Below, piece by piece: positions 19,572-27,553 of a stretch of DNA of 64,000 nt (its first letter is position 1; each line of letters opens with the position of its first letter). Origin of the DNA: Spongiibacter marinus (GTDB lineage: Bacteria; Pseudomonadota; Gammaproteobacteria; Pseudomonadales; Spongiibacteraceae); assembly GCF_016906995.1 (NCBI RefSeq), contig NZ_JAFBBD010000004.1:248001-312000 (forward strand), written 5' to 3'. Position numbers and translations under genes: made by a program. Under the pieces are notes generated by a model. The model did not search any database and was not told the origin of the DNA. It saw only the letters and a list, made by a program, of their open reading frames with translations.

Positions 19572-20568
19572 CTACCGCGCCAGTCTGTGGCCATTGCCAT
19601 CCGCCCGCACTGCCGAAAGCGGCAGCGAGCGCAGGCTGGGTGTGGAAATTGAGTTTACCGGAATGGAAATGGATGCCATTGCCGAGACAATCGTCGACTG
19701 CTTTGGCGGCCGTATTGAACGTCAGTCCGACTACGAATACCAAGTGACTGACACGCCCTTTGGCACCTTCGGGGTCGAGCTCGACTCCGCGTATATTAAA
19801 AAGCTCGGGCGAGACAGAGAACAGGCCGGTGCCGGCAATGACTTTGAGGAACTGACCGAGTCGATAGTTGGGCTCGTTGCCAAACAGCTGGTGCCCTTTG
19901 AGATCGTGGCCCCGCCCATTGCGCTGAGTGAGCTTTGGCAGTTGGAAGATCTGTTTCTTCGCTTGCGCCTCGCCGGTGCCAAAGGCACAGAAGCGTCGGC
20001 AAAAAACGCCTTTGGCTTGCACTTAAACCCTGAAATGCCCGATTGCGAGCCCGCGACGGTACTCAACTATTTTCGCGCCTTTATCTGTTTATACGACTGG
20101 CTCAAGCAGCGCAGCAGAGTCGATTTAAGCCGGCGCTTGACCAGCTATATCGACCCATTTAAGCGCGACTATATGCGCAAGGTGCTGGCAGCAGATTACC
20201 AACCCAGCGCGGATGAACTCATCGAGGATTACATCCATTTCAACCCAACACGCAATCGCGCACTGGATATGCTGCCACTGTTTGCCCATATGAACGAAAC
20301 ATTGCTGCGCCAGCATATCGACGACCCGCGGGTGAAGGCGCGCCCCACCCTGCATTACCGTTTGCCGAATAGCCTGATCGACGACCCAAACTGGGGCCTG
20401 ATCCACCCCTGGCGCGACTGGCTGCAAGTCGATGCGCTAGCCTGTGACAAGGCGCGTTTACAAGCGATGTGTCAGGCCTACCGAGCGCACCTGGAAAGCA
20501 CGACCAGCAGTCTATTCAGCGACTGGACACAGCATGTCGATAGCAGATTGATCCCCGAACTCTTGTAA
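19552..20568 (+). CDS. Amidoligase-family enzyme
   Basis: This 338-residue protein matches the glutamine-synthetase-fold amidoligases. The metal/ATP-site strand RRLGVEIEFTGME is near residue 30. FGVELDSAYIKKLGRDRE, NAFGLHLNPEMPDCEP and RPTLHYRLPNSLIDDPNW follow in order. Such enzymes join a carboxylate to an amine using ATP; no substrate is known. The ATG lies inside the end of the permease gene with GGAG 6 nt upstream. A class I glutamine amidotransferase follows 29 bp downstream, and comparative genomics has noted that pairing before. There is no signal peptide, so the enzyme is cytoplasmic. Confidence 0.82.
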   Translation: MTSKPNDYRASLWPLPSARTAESGSERRLGVEIEFTGMEMDAIAETIVDCFGGRIERQSDYEYQVTDTPFGTFGVELDSAYIKKLGRDREQAGAGNDFEELTESIVGLVAKQLVPFEIVAPPIALSELWQLEDLFLRLRLAGAKGTEASAKNAFGLHLNPEMPDCEPATVLNYFRAFICLYDWLKQRSRVDLSRRLTSYIDPFKRDYMRKVLAADYQPSADELIEDYIHFNPTRNRALDMLPLFAHMNETLLRQHIDDPRVKARPTLHYRLPNSLIDDPNWGLIHPWRDWLQVDALACDKARLQAMCQAYRAHLESTTSSLFSDWTQHVDSRLIPELL

Positions 20569-20597
20569 ATTCATAAAGGACGACGGTTATCAGCAAA

Positions 20598-21275
20598 ATG
20601 CGTTCGAGTGACTCACACCCTGTTATCGCCGTTACCGGCGAGGACAGACGCTTCCCCGTGTCGTGGTGGTTTATTCGCTGGGCACTTCGCCGAGCGGGTG
20701 CCGAGGCCATTCACCTCACCCCTGAGCACGGCGACGTGCCGCGCCATATCGACGGCATTATCATCAGTGGCGGCGACGATATCGACCAGGGCCTGTATCT
20801 GCCAGATGCCCCCGAAGTCGCCCCTATGAATCCCCGCCGAGACCGCTTTGAGATCGGCGCGCTTGAGCGACTATTGCCAAGCGGTCTGCCAATCCTGGGG
20901 ATCTGTCGGGGCGCGCAATTGCTCAACGTTGTACTGGGCGGCAGCTTGCATGTCGACCTAACGCCCTTGCGAAAACGCACCAGCAACCGGCGCATGCTGC
21001 TGCCCCATAAAACGCTCCACGTCGATACCGACACGCAGCTTTTCAACGTGCTGGGCGAAGAGCAATGCAGAATTAATAGCCTGCACCACCAGGCGGTTGA
21101 TCGACTGGGCGAAGGCATGCGCGTCAGCGGTCGCGACCTTGATAACATCACCCAAGCCATTGAAGACCCGCAACAACCATTTCGACTGGGGGTACAATGG
21201 CACCCCGAATATCTGCCCCAGCACGCGCGCCAGCGCCGTTTATTTGCGCAACTTTGCCAGGCGGCCGCGCTATGA
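20598..21275 (+). CDS. Class I glutamine amidotransferase-like hydrolase (peptidase C26)
   Basis: This is a 225-residue protein. The nucleophile is Cys103 in PILGICRGAQLLNVVLGGSLHVDL, with His202 and Glu204 in GVQWHPEYLP, the complete triad of the PuuD/gamma-glutamyl hydrolase group. The ISGGDDIDQGLY motif near residue 57 is also typical. It may hydrolyse a gamma-glutamyl amide, or deliver ammonia or edit products for the adjacent amidoligase. That partnership is an inference from position. Its stop overlaps the next start (ATGA). Confidence 0.88.
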   Translation: MRSSDSHPVIAVTGEDRRFPVSWWFIRWALRRAGAEAIHLTPEHGDVPRHIDGIIISGGDDIDQGLYLPDAPEVAPMNPRRDRFEIGALERLLPSGLPILGICRGAQLLNVVLGGSLHVDLTPLRKRTSNRRMLLPHKTLHVDTDTQLFNVLGEEQCRINSLHHQAVDRLGEGMRVSGRDLDNITQAIEDPQQPFRLGVQWHPEYLPQHARQRRLFAQLCQAAAL

Positions 21276-21700
21276 TCAGCGCCTATTTACTCCTGTTTGC
21301 CGCCGCCTTTGGGGCAGCCACATTGCTGCCGTTTTACTCGGAAGTGCTGTTGATCGCCCAGCTCGAAGCCGGGCTACTGCCCTTTTGGCTATGGCTTGCA
21401 GCCAGTAGCGGCAATACCCTCGGCGCAGGCGTCAACTGGTGGATGGGAGCCAAGCTCAGCCACTATGCCGACCGCCGCTGGTTTCCCGCGCGCAAAAAAG
21501 ACTTGGAACGTGCGCAGGGCTGGTTTGCCCGCTACGGCAAATGGACCTTGCTGATGTCCTGGCTGCCAATCGGCGGTGACGCACTCACCGTGGTCGGCGG
21601 CATTATGCGCGTGCCCGCACTGAGCTTTTTTACCTTGGTCGCCATTGGCAAAAGCCTGCGCTACGCATTGCTCATACTCGGGTACAATGCCGCGGTATAA
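21272..21700 (+). CDS. YqaA-family (DedA-like) membrane protein
   Basis: The start is the ATG at 21272, overlapping the previous stop; the longer frame upstream is out of frame with the hydrolase and is rejected. The 142-residue protein has three or four membrane helices and the YqaA/SNARE-associated motifs LLPFYSEVLLIAQL, SGNTLGAGVNWWMG and SWLPIGGDALTVVGGIMRV. Family members are inner-membrane proteins linked to lipid flipping or membrane homeostasis. It ends the overlapped mgtC-amidoligase run. Confidence 0.87.
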   Translation: MISAYLLLFAAAFGAATLLPFYSEVLLIAQLEAGLLPFWLWLAASSGNTLGAGVNWWMGAKLSHYADRRWFPARKKDLERAQGWFARYGKWTLLMSWLPIGGDALTVVGGIMRVPALSFFTLVAIGKSLRYALLILGYNAAV

Positions 21701-21718
21701 ACAACAGAGGTGACCGCA

Positions 21719-22273
21719 ATGGCGTTAACAGCCAGTATTTTCAAAGCCGATATCGAGATTAGTGACCTGCGACGCCACCATTACCAGCCCTACCAACTCA
21801 CGCTGGCACGCCACCCCTCTGAAACAGACGAGCGCATGATGCTGCGACTCCTTAGCTTTGCGCTATTTGCCGACCCCGCGCTGCAGTTTACTCGCGGCCT
21901 CAGCAATGACGATGAGCCAGATCTGTGGCGCCACAGTCTGAGCGGAGAAACCGAGTTGTGGATTGAGCTTGGGCAGCCCAGTGAAAAGCGCTTGCGCCGG
22001 GCGCGCTCCAAAGCCCGGCACGTTATCGTGGTTTGCTACGGCGGCCGCAGCACAGCCCAATGGTGGCAGGAAAACCAAGGCAAACTGAGCCAGCAAAGCT
22101 GGCTGAGTGTCGTCGAAATTCCGGAAGACGAATCGCGAGCCTTGAGCGCGCTCACGCAGCGTTCAATGCAACTACAATTCACGCTGGATGAAGACAGTGT
22201 GTGGGTGTCGAGCAGCAGTGACAGTATTGCCATCCACCCGCAATGGCTGCATGGTGAACAGCGTGCTCAGTAA
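21719..22273 (+). CDS. yaeQ: YaeQ-family protein
   Basis: This 184-residue protein starts at MALTASIFKADIEISDLRRHHYQPYQLTLARHPSETDERMMLRLLSFALF. It continues with LQFTRGLSNDDEPDLW and ELWIELGQPSEKRLRRARSKA. This closely follows E. coli YaeQ, which has a PD-(D/E)xK nuclease-like fold; the E, DDEPD and E-x-G residues of that core are present. Its function is uncertain (a suppressor link with RfaH has been proposed in E. coli). The ATG at 21719 is preferred over a GTG at 21710. Confidence 0.93.
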   Translation: MALTASIFKADIEISDLRRHHYQPYQLTLARHPSETDERMMLRLLSFALFADPALQFTRGLSNDDEPDLWRHSLSGETELWIELGQPSEKRLRRARSKARHVIVVCYGGRSTAQWWQENQGKLSQQSWLSVVEIPEDESRALSALTQRSMQLQFTLDEDSVWVSSSSDSIAIHPQWLHGEQRAQ

Positions 22274-22300
22274 CGAGCCCCTGAAAACGAAGGTGTCACC

Positions 22301-22717
22301 ATGATTCAACTCCAGGGTTTGGACCATGTGGTGCTGCGTACAACGCGCCTCGCCGCGATGATCGACTTTTACCAGCGCCTTGGTTGTCACATCGAGCGCG
22401 AGGAAGCACAGCTGGGCCTCTATCAACTGCGCGCCGGTGCCAGTCTTATCGATATCGTCCCTGTGGAGGCCCCGCTAGGCCAGGAAGGCGGCCCAGCACC
22501 GGGGCAAGATGGCCACAATATGGACCATTTCTGCCTGACCTTGGAAAACTTCGACGGCGACGCTGTGCTGGCCTACCTGGACGGCCAGGGCATTGTCCAT
22601 CAAGGCATTCAGCGGCGCTATGGCGCGCAGGGGTACGGTCCATCCATCTATATTCAAGACCCCGAGGGCAACCGCGTGGAACTGAAGGGCCCGCCTGAAA
22701 CCGCAGCACAAACGTGA
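22301..22717 (+). CDS. VOC-family protein
   Basis: This 138-residue single glyoxalase/bleomycin-resistance domain protein has metal-ligand-like residues in GLDHVVLRT (His9), HNMDHFCLTLE and GNRVELKGP. The two beta-alpha-beta-beta-beta modules are complete. Similar small VOC proteins act as lyases or isomerases, but the substrate cannot be told from sequence. It lies 27 bp after yaeQ. Confidence 0.85.
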   Translation: MIQLQGLDHVVLRTTRLAAMIDFYQRLGCHIEREEAQLGLYQLRAGASLIDIVPVEAPLGQEGGPAPGQDGHNMDHFCLTLENFDGDAVLAYLDGQGIVHQGIQRRYGAQGYGPSIYIQDPEGNRVELKGPPETAAQT

Positions 22718-22783
22718 CACCCACATTTCCTCCAGATCAAAAATTCATGACAAATTCATCTAATATCGCGTTTTGAAATAAAT

Positions 22784-22817
22784 TCGTCATACCCCTGTAA
22801 CAATGCATGGGCATACT
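22784..22817 (+). promoter_or_regulatory. Possible Pho box and -10 element
   Basis: TCGTCATACCCCTGTAAC (22784-22801) resembles the PhoB box pattern of two CTGTCAT-like half-sites separated by 4 bp. It matches 5 of 7 bases in the first half and 6 of 7 (against CTGTCAC) in the second. CATACT follows at 22812-22817, 10 bp downstream, the spacing expected when a Pho box replaces the -35. It lies about 66 bp before the start of the exported microprotein. This is a motif match only. Confidence 0.4.
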
Positions 22818-22882
22818 GCCCACCATTGAAAGACCACCGCAGCACAGTGTCGCTGCTTGCAAACTCGTCAAGGGGATCGAAT

Positions 22883-23083
22883 ATGTCACTCAATAGTTTT
22901 CGCGCAGTTTTGGCCGCCGCAGCACTTTTCGTAGCGGGCGCTGCCAGCGCCGACGAGCCTCAGCTTCTTCTTGAAGAAGTTACCGTTATTGGCGCGGTTC
23001 ACAGCAGCGATGCCGTCACCGTTGCAGACATTGATATGGCCGGCGATGACAGCCTCGTCGACATGCCAGTCGCTTACGAATAA
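22883..23083 (+). CDS. Exported 66-residue protein with TonB-box-like motif
   Basis: The start is the ATG at 22883 with AGGGGATC just upstream. Residues 1-23 form a clean Sec signal peptide ending ASA before DEPQ. The mature part is only 43 residues, acidic, and begins with LLLEEVTVIGA. The LEEVTVIG segment closely resembles the TonB box region of the two large receptors in this window (LEEVLVTA and LEEVIITA). There is no barrel. I do not recognise a family. It could be a periplasmic TonB ligand, a receptor fragment or an unrelated peptide. It is convergent with the transglutaminase gene. Confidence 0.7.
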   Translation: MSLNSFRAVLAAAALFVAGAASADEPQLLLEEVTVIGAVHSSDAVTVADIDMAGDDSLVDMPVAYE

Positions 23084-23090
23084 GCCCTCT

Positions 23091-24611
23091 CTACTCGGTA
23101 TCGGCCACGCGGCTTTTTAGCTGCACGGCCGATACAATGCGTAGTCCATCCAGCAGCGCGTTCATCGCCAAAAAGTCAGCCTGATCACCATGACTGACGG
23201 CCAGGGCAATGTGTCCGGCACTAAATGGCCCCAGCGCACTGTCAAAGTTTTCCCAGCGTTCACCCGTCCAGGCTTCTACCCACATGTGGGGCACAAACAC
23301 AAAACGCCTGCCTAAAAAGCGTTCGTTGTTGTAAGCCACGCCCATAACAACCCGACTGGGAATACCGGCGGCCCGCGCCAGGGCCGCCAACATCAGCGCA
23401 TGTTCTGTGCAATCGCCCTGAGCACTCTCCATTGCCTGCAGCGCTGTCGCGTAGCCGCTGTAGGTGGCTACGTCGTCCATATAGCCACTGACAAAACGCG
23501 TTAGGCGCTGCATTTTTACCGCTGGCGCTATGGGCGCCTGACCTATCAACTCGTCCACCACGGCGGCGAATGCCGAGGCCTTCGCGGGTAACCAATAGCT
23601 CGCGCCAAGGTAATCATCCACGGGCGCCGCCTCAGACGAGGCTAGCTCACAGTGCTTACATACAGTAACCAACCAATCATTACCCTCTTTTTGCACGGAT
23701 TGCTGGCCGGTGCCCGGCGGCTGCCAATGCGAGGGCGCACCGCGAAGCTGGTAGCGAACTTTGCCATTCAACGCCTGGTCGCTTATGCGATAGGGAGAGC
23801 GCAATAACCGTTGGTATACATGACTCATCGCCTCCAATGGCTCAGCGCGGCAGGCTTCATCACAGGGCAACAACCACATCGACTGACCGGCAGATTCGCT
23901 GTACTGCGCCAACACCGTAAAATCGCCATCGGCGTAGTAAATCGCACTGCGCTGCCACGCTCCCTGGCGCTGAACATCTTTACTTATTTTCCAGCGCAGC
24001 ACCGTCAACCAAGGCGTCAATGCTGTAGACAGGGCCTGCGTCAACGGCGCATTCAGCGGTGTAAACCGGTAGCGCACCGCTTCCACCGCCTGTTGCGCAA
24101 AACTCCATTCCTGGGTAAGCAACTCACCGCTCTTGGCATGCTGCGCGAACAAGCGTTGCCGCTGATGAGGAAACTGCGCCACGGCTTGACCAGCAACAGG
24201 CGCGAAGGCCTGCCCCTGAGATAGCCATAGGCGCTGGCCACGGTATTCAATGGCCAACCTGTGACTCGCCGCCCGCGACTGCTGCACCTTAGTTGCCTGA
24301 AGCGGCCTGCCATCGCGCGCCTCTACGTAGCGAAGTCGCGTTTCTGTTTGCCCAGCGGCCTCCCCCGGCTGCTGAATTTGAACACGGAGCGTTTGCTCGG
24401 TCGAGCAGCGCGTGTCGTCGCAAAAACTCACTAACTTCCTCAGCCCCACGGGCACGCCATCGACGCTTAATTTCTGCCAGCGGGTAGTCGCCTGCGACGC
24501 CGCAGGAATAAATGAGTCTTCGCCGGCTGCCTGCGGCGGCACCGCAGCACAAGACGCCACCAGCGCGAGCAATACCAAAACCAATAATCGACTACGCACA
24601 CGCCCTTCCAT
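23091..24611 (-). CDS. Transglutaminase-like lipoprotein
   Basis: This 506-residue protein has a lipoprotein-type N-terminus (LLVLVLLALVASCAAVP, lipobox near Cys21). The C-terminal transglutaminase core has an intact Cys-His-Asp triad: Cys401 in SAQGDCTEHALMLAALARAAGIPSRVV, His in FVPHMWVEAW and Asp in WENFDSALG. The N-terminal 280 residues form a non-conserved domain with several Cys. Bacterial members act as periplasmic cysteine proteases or cross-linking enzymes. Membrane anchoring in the periplasm is inferred. It is transcribed divergently from the DUF1499 gene. Confidence 0.85.
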   Translation of the reverse strand: MEGRVRSRLLVLVLLALVASCAAVPPQAAGEDSFIPAASQATTRWQKLSVDGVPVGLRKLVSFCDDTRCSTEQTLRVQIQQPGEAAGQTETRLRYVEARDGRPLQATKVQQSRAASHRLAIEYRGQRLWLSQGQAFAPVAGQAVAQFPHQRQRLFAQHAKSGELLTQEWSFAQQAVEAVRYRFTPLNAPLTQALSTALTPWLTVLRWKISKDVQRQGAWQRSAIYYADGDFTVLAQYSESAGQSMWLLPCDEACRAEPLEAMSHVYQRLLRSPYRISDQALNGKVRYQLRGAPSHWQPPGTGQQSVQKEGNDWLVTVCKHCELASSEAAPVDDYLGASYWLPAKASAFAAVVDELIGQAPIAPAVKMQRLTRFVSGYMDDVATYSGYATALQAMESAQGDCTEHALMLAALARAAGIPSRVVMGVAYNNERFLGRRFVFVPHMWVEAWTGERWENFDSALGPFSAGHIALAVSHGDQADFLAMNALLDGLRIVSAVQLKSRVADTE

Positions 24612-24733
24612 CGTATTTTTGAAGCCCTTACCCTGCGCCAGCCTACCAGAGTTCGCATAAAACTCGATGACACAACAACCGAATTTTCACTACAGCGTAT
24701 ACAATGCTATTCATCAGCCCGGGGATCCTCAAC

Positions 24734-25180
24734 ATGCGCCGCTTATTCCTTATTACATCGACCCTCGCCCTTCTTTTCGGCTGCGCAGCACCGCAGCAGT
24801 CGCCTGAGCAGGTCGATACCCCCAGTGCACTCTCAAGCTGCCCGTCAGCGCCGCGCTGCGTATCGAGTCTGAGTGAAGAGCTGGATGCTTTCACTTCACC
24901 ATTTAAAGTCACCTCTGCCGAGCAGTGGCAAACCCTGCAATCACTGCTGCGCTCACTGCCGAGAACCCAGGTCATCGCACAATCCCCGCACTACCTCCAC
25001 GTGGAGGTCCGCAGTAAAATAATGCGCTACCGTGACGATGTTGAGCTGCTGTATACAGCGGATAAAAATCGCGTCGATGTGCGCAGTGCATCTAAAATTG
25101 GCTACTATGACTTCGGCGTAAATCGCGAGCGCATCGAAGCACTGCGTTTGCGCTTTCTGGACGCTACAGCGACGCCCTGA
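24734..25180 (+). CDS. DUF1499-family lipoprotein
   Basis: The start is the ATG at 24734 (MRRLFLITSTLALLFGCAAP, lipobox LFGC). The 148-residue protein carries the DUF1499 pattern: CPSAPRCVSSL, then a hydrophobic-polar core (VIAQSPHYLHVEVRSKIMRYRDDVELLY) and VDVRSASKIGYYDFGVNRERIEALRLRF at the end. The function of the family is unknown. It has TACAAT at 24700-24705 upstream as a possible -10. Confidence 0.88.
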   Translation: MRRLFLITSTLALLFGCAAPQQSPEQVDTPSALSSCPSAPRCVSSLSEELDAFTSPFKVTSAEQWQTLQSLLRSLPRTQVIAQSPHYLHVEVRSKIMRYRDDVELLYTADKNRVDVRSASKIGYYDFGVNRERIEALRLRFLDATATP

Positions 25181-25206
25181 CCGCACTCTACGTTTAATAA
25201 GGCGCT

Positions 25207-25530
25207 ATGCGAAAAACCGACAAAAAACGCGAAAAACAACTGGTCTACCGCCTTAACGACGTTTGCGAAACCGCGCTGGCCAAACCCCTGCCGGGCTTTT
25301 GCTGGCTGACACACACCGTTGACTATCAGCGTTTTCCCAACAGCTTACAGGTCTATTGCGTCGTCGAGGAATCGATGGTGCAGGGTGGCGTATGGATCGG
25401 GGAGGAATGGTTAAGAGACGCCATTATTCGCGCGCTGGCTGAAGAAGGCTGGCAAATCCGCAAAACACAAATTCACTGCCTGAGCGAGCCCGCGCTTAAC
25501 AGACGCCAACTCAGCGAGAAATCACGATAA
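25207..25530 (+). CDS. Conserved hypothetical protein
   Basis: This 107-residue soluble protein with a very basic N-terminus (MRKTDKKREKQLVYRL) has no domain I can name. A central CETALAKPLPGFCWLTHTVDYQRFPNSLQVYCVV segment has regular beta-strand character, followed by an amphipathic helix (EEWLRDAIIRALAEEGWQI). It starts 26 bp after the DUF1499 gene and its stop overlaps the CYTH start (TAATG), so it is a real gene, translationally coupled with its neighbour. Confidence 0.72.
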   Translation: MRKTDKKREKQLVYRLNDVCETALAKPLPGFCWLTHTVDYQRFPNSLQVYCVVEESMVQGGVWIGEEWLRDAIIRALAEEGWQIRKTQIHCLSEPALNRRQLSEKSR

Positions 25531-26060
25531 TGACTAGCCCTGCCCCCATGGAGATAGAACGTAAATACCTGGTCAGCAATAACGACTGGCGTTTACAGGC
25601 CGAGGCGCTGGGCGTCAAAGGCTGCCATATGGTGCAGGGCTATCTTAGCCGAGACCCGCACCGCAATGTTCGGGTACGCATTGCCGGTGATGCCGCCTGG
25701 CTGACCATCAAGGGCATCAGCCAAGGCGCGAGCCGCATCGAGTTTGAATACGCCATCCCCCTCGACGACGCCCGCGCAATGCTCGTCCTGTGTGAGGGGC
25801 CGCTGGTTGAAAAAACCCGTTATACCCTGCCTATCGCCAATGACACTCGGTACTGGGAGATTGACGAATTTGCCGGTGACAACCACGGCCTTATCATCGC
25901 CGAAATTGAGCTCGATCACGACAAGCAGCCAGTCCCCTCCGCCAGCTGGCTGGGTAAAGAGGTAACCGGCCAGGTCCATTACTACAACAGTAGCTTGTCG
26001 CAACAGCCGTTTAGCAAATGGCCGCAGGCACTGCGCTCACAGCATTTCGGTGAAGGCTGA
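25530..26060 (+). CDS. CYTH-domain protein
   Basis: This 176-residue protein has the CYTH signature MEIERKYLV (ExExK, residues 7-15), followed by VRVRIAGDAAWLTIKG, EFEYAIPLDDA, VEKTRYTLP and WEIDEFAGDNHGLIIAEIEL. That layout is a complete triphosphate tunnel metalloenzyme. Bacterial short CYTH proteins hydrolyse inorganic tripolyphosphate; the present substrate is not known. It is coupled to the preceding gene and overlaps the convergent small gene by 24 bp at its 3' end. Confidence 0.9.
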   Translation: MTSPAPMEIERKYLVSNNDWRLQAEALGVKGCHMVQGYLSRDPHRNVRVRIAGDAAWLTIKGISQGASRIEFEYAIPLDDARAMLVLCEGPLVEKTRYTLPIANDTRYWEIDEFAGDNHGLIIAEIELDHDKQPVPSASWLGKEVTGQVHYYNSSLSQQPFSKWPQALRSQHFGEG

Positions 26061-26225
26061 ACTGCTGACTCTTACACTGCGATGCGGTTTGAAGTTGGGG
26101 CCATCCAGTTGTTCTATATGCCCACCTTTTTTTAGGAAATCCTCTACTTGGCGAGAAAGCTCAGCGCGAATTTGGCGCTGATGGTGTTCGGATTGTGAGG
26201 CCTGAGCTTTGTAGTAACGGTTCAT
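26037..26225 (-). CDS. Small protein, SutA-like C-terminal motif
   Basis: The start is the ATG at 26225 with GAGGAA upstream, giving 62 residues. The segment RAELSRQVEDFLKKGGHIEQLDGPNFKPHRSV resembles the short FLxxGG-I-x-x-x-x-P motif of SutA-type RNA polymerase-binding regulators, but the acidic N-terminus of SutA is absent. It overlaps the 3' end of the CYTH gene by 24 bp on the opposite strand. The good ribosome-binding site supports a real gene; function is uncertain. Confidence 0.6.
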   Translation of the reverse strand: MNRYYKAQASQSEHHQRQIRAELSRQVEDFLKKGGHIEQLDGPNFKPHRSVRVSSSAFTEML

Positions 26226-26577
26226 CGCAATTCCTCTTATGGACATTGGGCAACGCTCAAGCGCCGCCGACAGCCAGAAGACTACGCCGCCCCCGTGACA
26301 AAATCGGGATGATTTTATGACAACTGTGCAACACCACTGCGTTTATTCAAGGGTTAAAAAACGCATCACCGCGCCCTGTTTGGAGCATTGTGTCATTACG
26401 GCAAGGTGCATAAGCAGCAAAAACTCAGAGAGCTTTTCTGCTAAAGATCGTTGGATAGATTCTGCCGACCATTTAAAAATGGCGCAAAGCTGGAAGCTAT
26501 TGACAGAGTTTATGTCTCTATAGTCGGCGCAGTCTTGCTACGCTCGACACCTGAGAGACTTGCATTTAAGTGATTTA
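26226..26577. other. Gene-poor, AT-rich spacer
   Basis: This stretch is richer in A+T than its flanks. A 68-codon open frame on the plus strand (26317-26523) has no ribosome-binding site or recognisable motif and is not called. No hairpin with a T-tract or tandem repeat was seen. It borders the PIN gene and belongs to the same composition island. Confidence 0.5.
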
Positions 26578-27048
26578 TTATGTTTTTTCACTGTGCATGA
26601 GGACTAGTTGAGCAAAGTCGGTAGGCTTAACAATGTTCAGGCCGTATTTTTCTTTGATGATTGCTGCATGCTTGTATATTCCTGCATCAGAAGTTACGAA
26701 GCAGCCACCATATTTTTGGGCTTCAAAAACATGAAAGCAATCTGCTTTCCTTTTTTCTAATGCACCGTTATCGGTAATAATATTTTCAATATCTCGTAAC
26801 GTTTCTTTTTCTAAACTAGTTAGGCCTAACCTGACAGTTTGGCGAGATCTAGGCTCAATCTCTCGTATCCAGCCCGGCGTTTTTGGATTTCTTATTTCAG
26901 TTACTACGGAATGCATCAGCACGACCTTTTTCTTGTTTTTCTCGAGAAGGTCTCTAGCCCATTGAGAAGCCTTCTGATCCTCTAGGCATCCACCATCAAA
27001 AGCACAAGAGTCAAAGAAAATGAAATCATCATATGGGTTAAAATCCAT
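26578..27048 (-). CDS. PIN-domain protein
   Basis: The start is the ATG at 27048 (MDFNPYDDFIFFDSCAFDGG), giving 156 residues. The four acidic positions of a PIN nuclease are present: Asp in FFDSCAF, Glu in VVTEIRNP, Asp in KADCFHVFEA and Asp in VTSDAGI. PIN proteins are Mg-dependent RNases, often VapC-type toxins. No antitoxin gene is adjacent on either side. Codon use and base composition are clearly more AT-rich than neighbouring genes, which suggests horizontal acquisition. It may be an orphan toxin or a defence nuclease. Confidence 0.8.
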   Translation of the reverse strand: MDFNPYDDFIFFDSCAFDGGCLEDQKASQWARDLLEKNKKKVVLMHSVVTEIRNPKTPGWIREIEPRSRQTVRLGLTSLEKETLRDIENIITDNGALEKRKADCFHVFEAQKYGGCFVTSDAGIYKHAAIIKEKYGLNIVKPTDFAQLVLMHSEKT

Positions 27049-27553
27049 GAGAATCGTCCGAAAAATATCGATTGTATTATGACAACTGAGGCCTAATACC
27101 ACTTTGGCCCCTATCTTAAGGGAGGGCCCCTGAAGGGCATTGAAACCAAATCTCTTCGATGGGGGCTGGTTGTATTTATGGAGGTGATTACTGCTGGTGA
27201 CAAGGCTTCCTACCTCTATCTGTTCTGAGATTCCTTTCGTTTGAGCATAATCCTATTTTCAAAATGTTCAACGACGTAGCGTGCTGCTTATCAAAATGAT
27301 GAGCTTACGTCCGACAAACAATCGACAAAATGAAGTGAACGAAGGGCTGCACCTACAACGTGCGTATGGCGGGTAATGCTGTGCGGCGACACCCGCTTAC
27401 AAACAGCGCAAGTATCAACGCGTTATTAGACCCGCTTCGGCTAGATCACCAAGCATAAAAAAAGCGCACACACTGTTGGCTAGTGTGTGCGCTCAGTAGG
27501 CGCGTCGGCTGCCGGTAAACGGCTGTTGGCGCCCCTATTCCAGCACCTGAAAT
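27049..27553. other. 500-bp gene-free region with attC-like hairpin
   Basis: No protein gene is supported here. Near 27350-27430 an imperfect pseudopalindrome is visible: the inner stem GCGGGT (27369-27374)/ACCCGC (27391-27396), flanked by TGCG/CGCA and AACG/CGTT. It has the general shape of an integron attC site but poor matches to the conserved core boxes. The right end holds the terminator of the acyl-CoA ligase gene. Confidence 0.35.
27456..27493 (-). terminator. Terminator of acyl-CoA ligase gene
   Basis: On the minus strand a perfect 12-bp stem (AGCGCACACACT/AGTGTGTGCGCT, 7-nt loop) is followed by TTTTTTT, 61 bp past the stop of the acyl-CoA ligase gene. Confidence 0.93.

Noticed and set aside
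26317-26523. 68-codon plus-strand open frame in the AT-rich spacer
   Set aside because: No ribosome-binding site, no recognisable motif, biased composition not coding-like.
27350-27430. Integron attC site upstream of the PIN gene
   Set aside because: Core boxes do not match the attC consensus and the site is at the 5' side of the gene; kept only as an attC-like hairpin.
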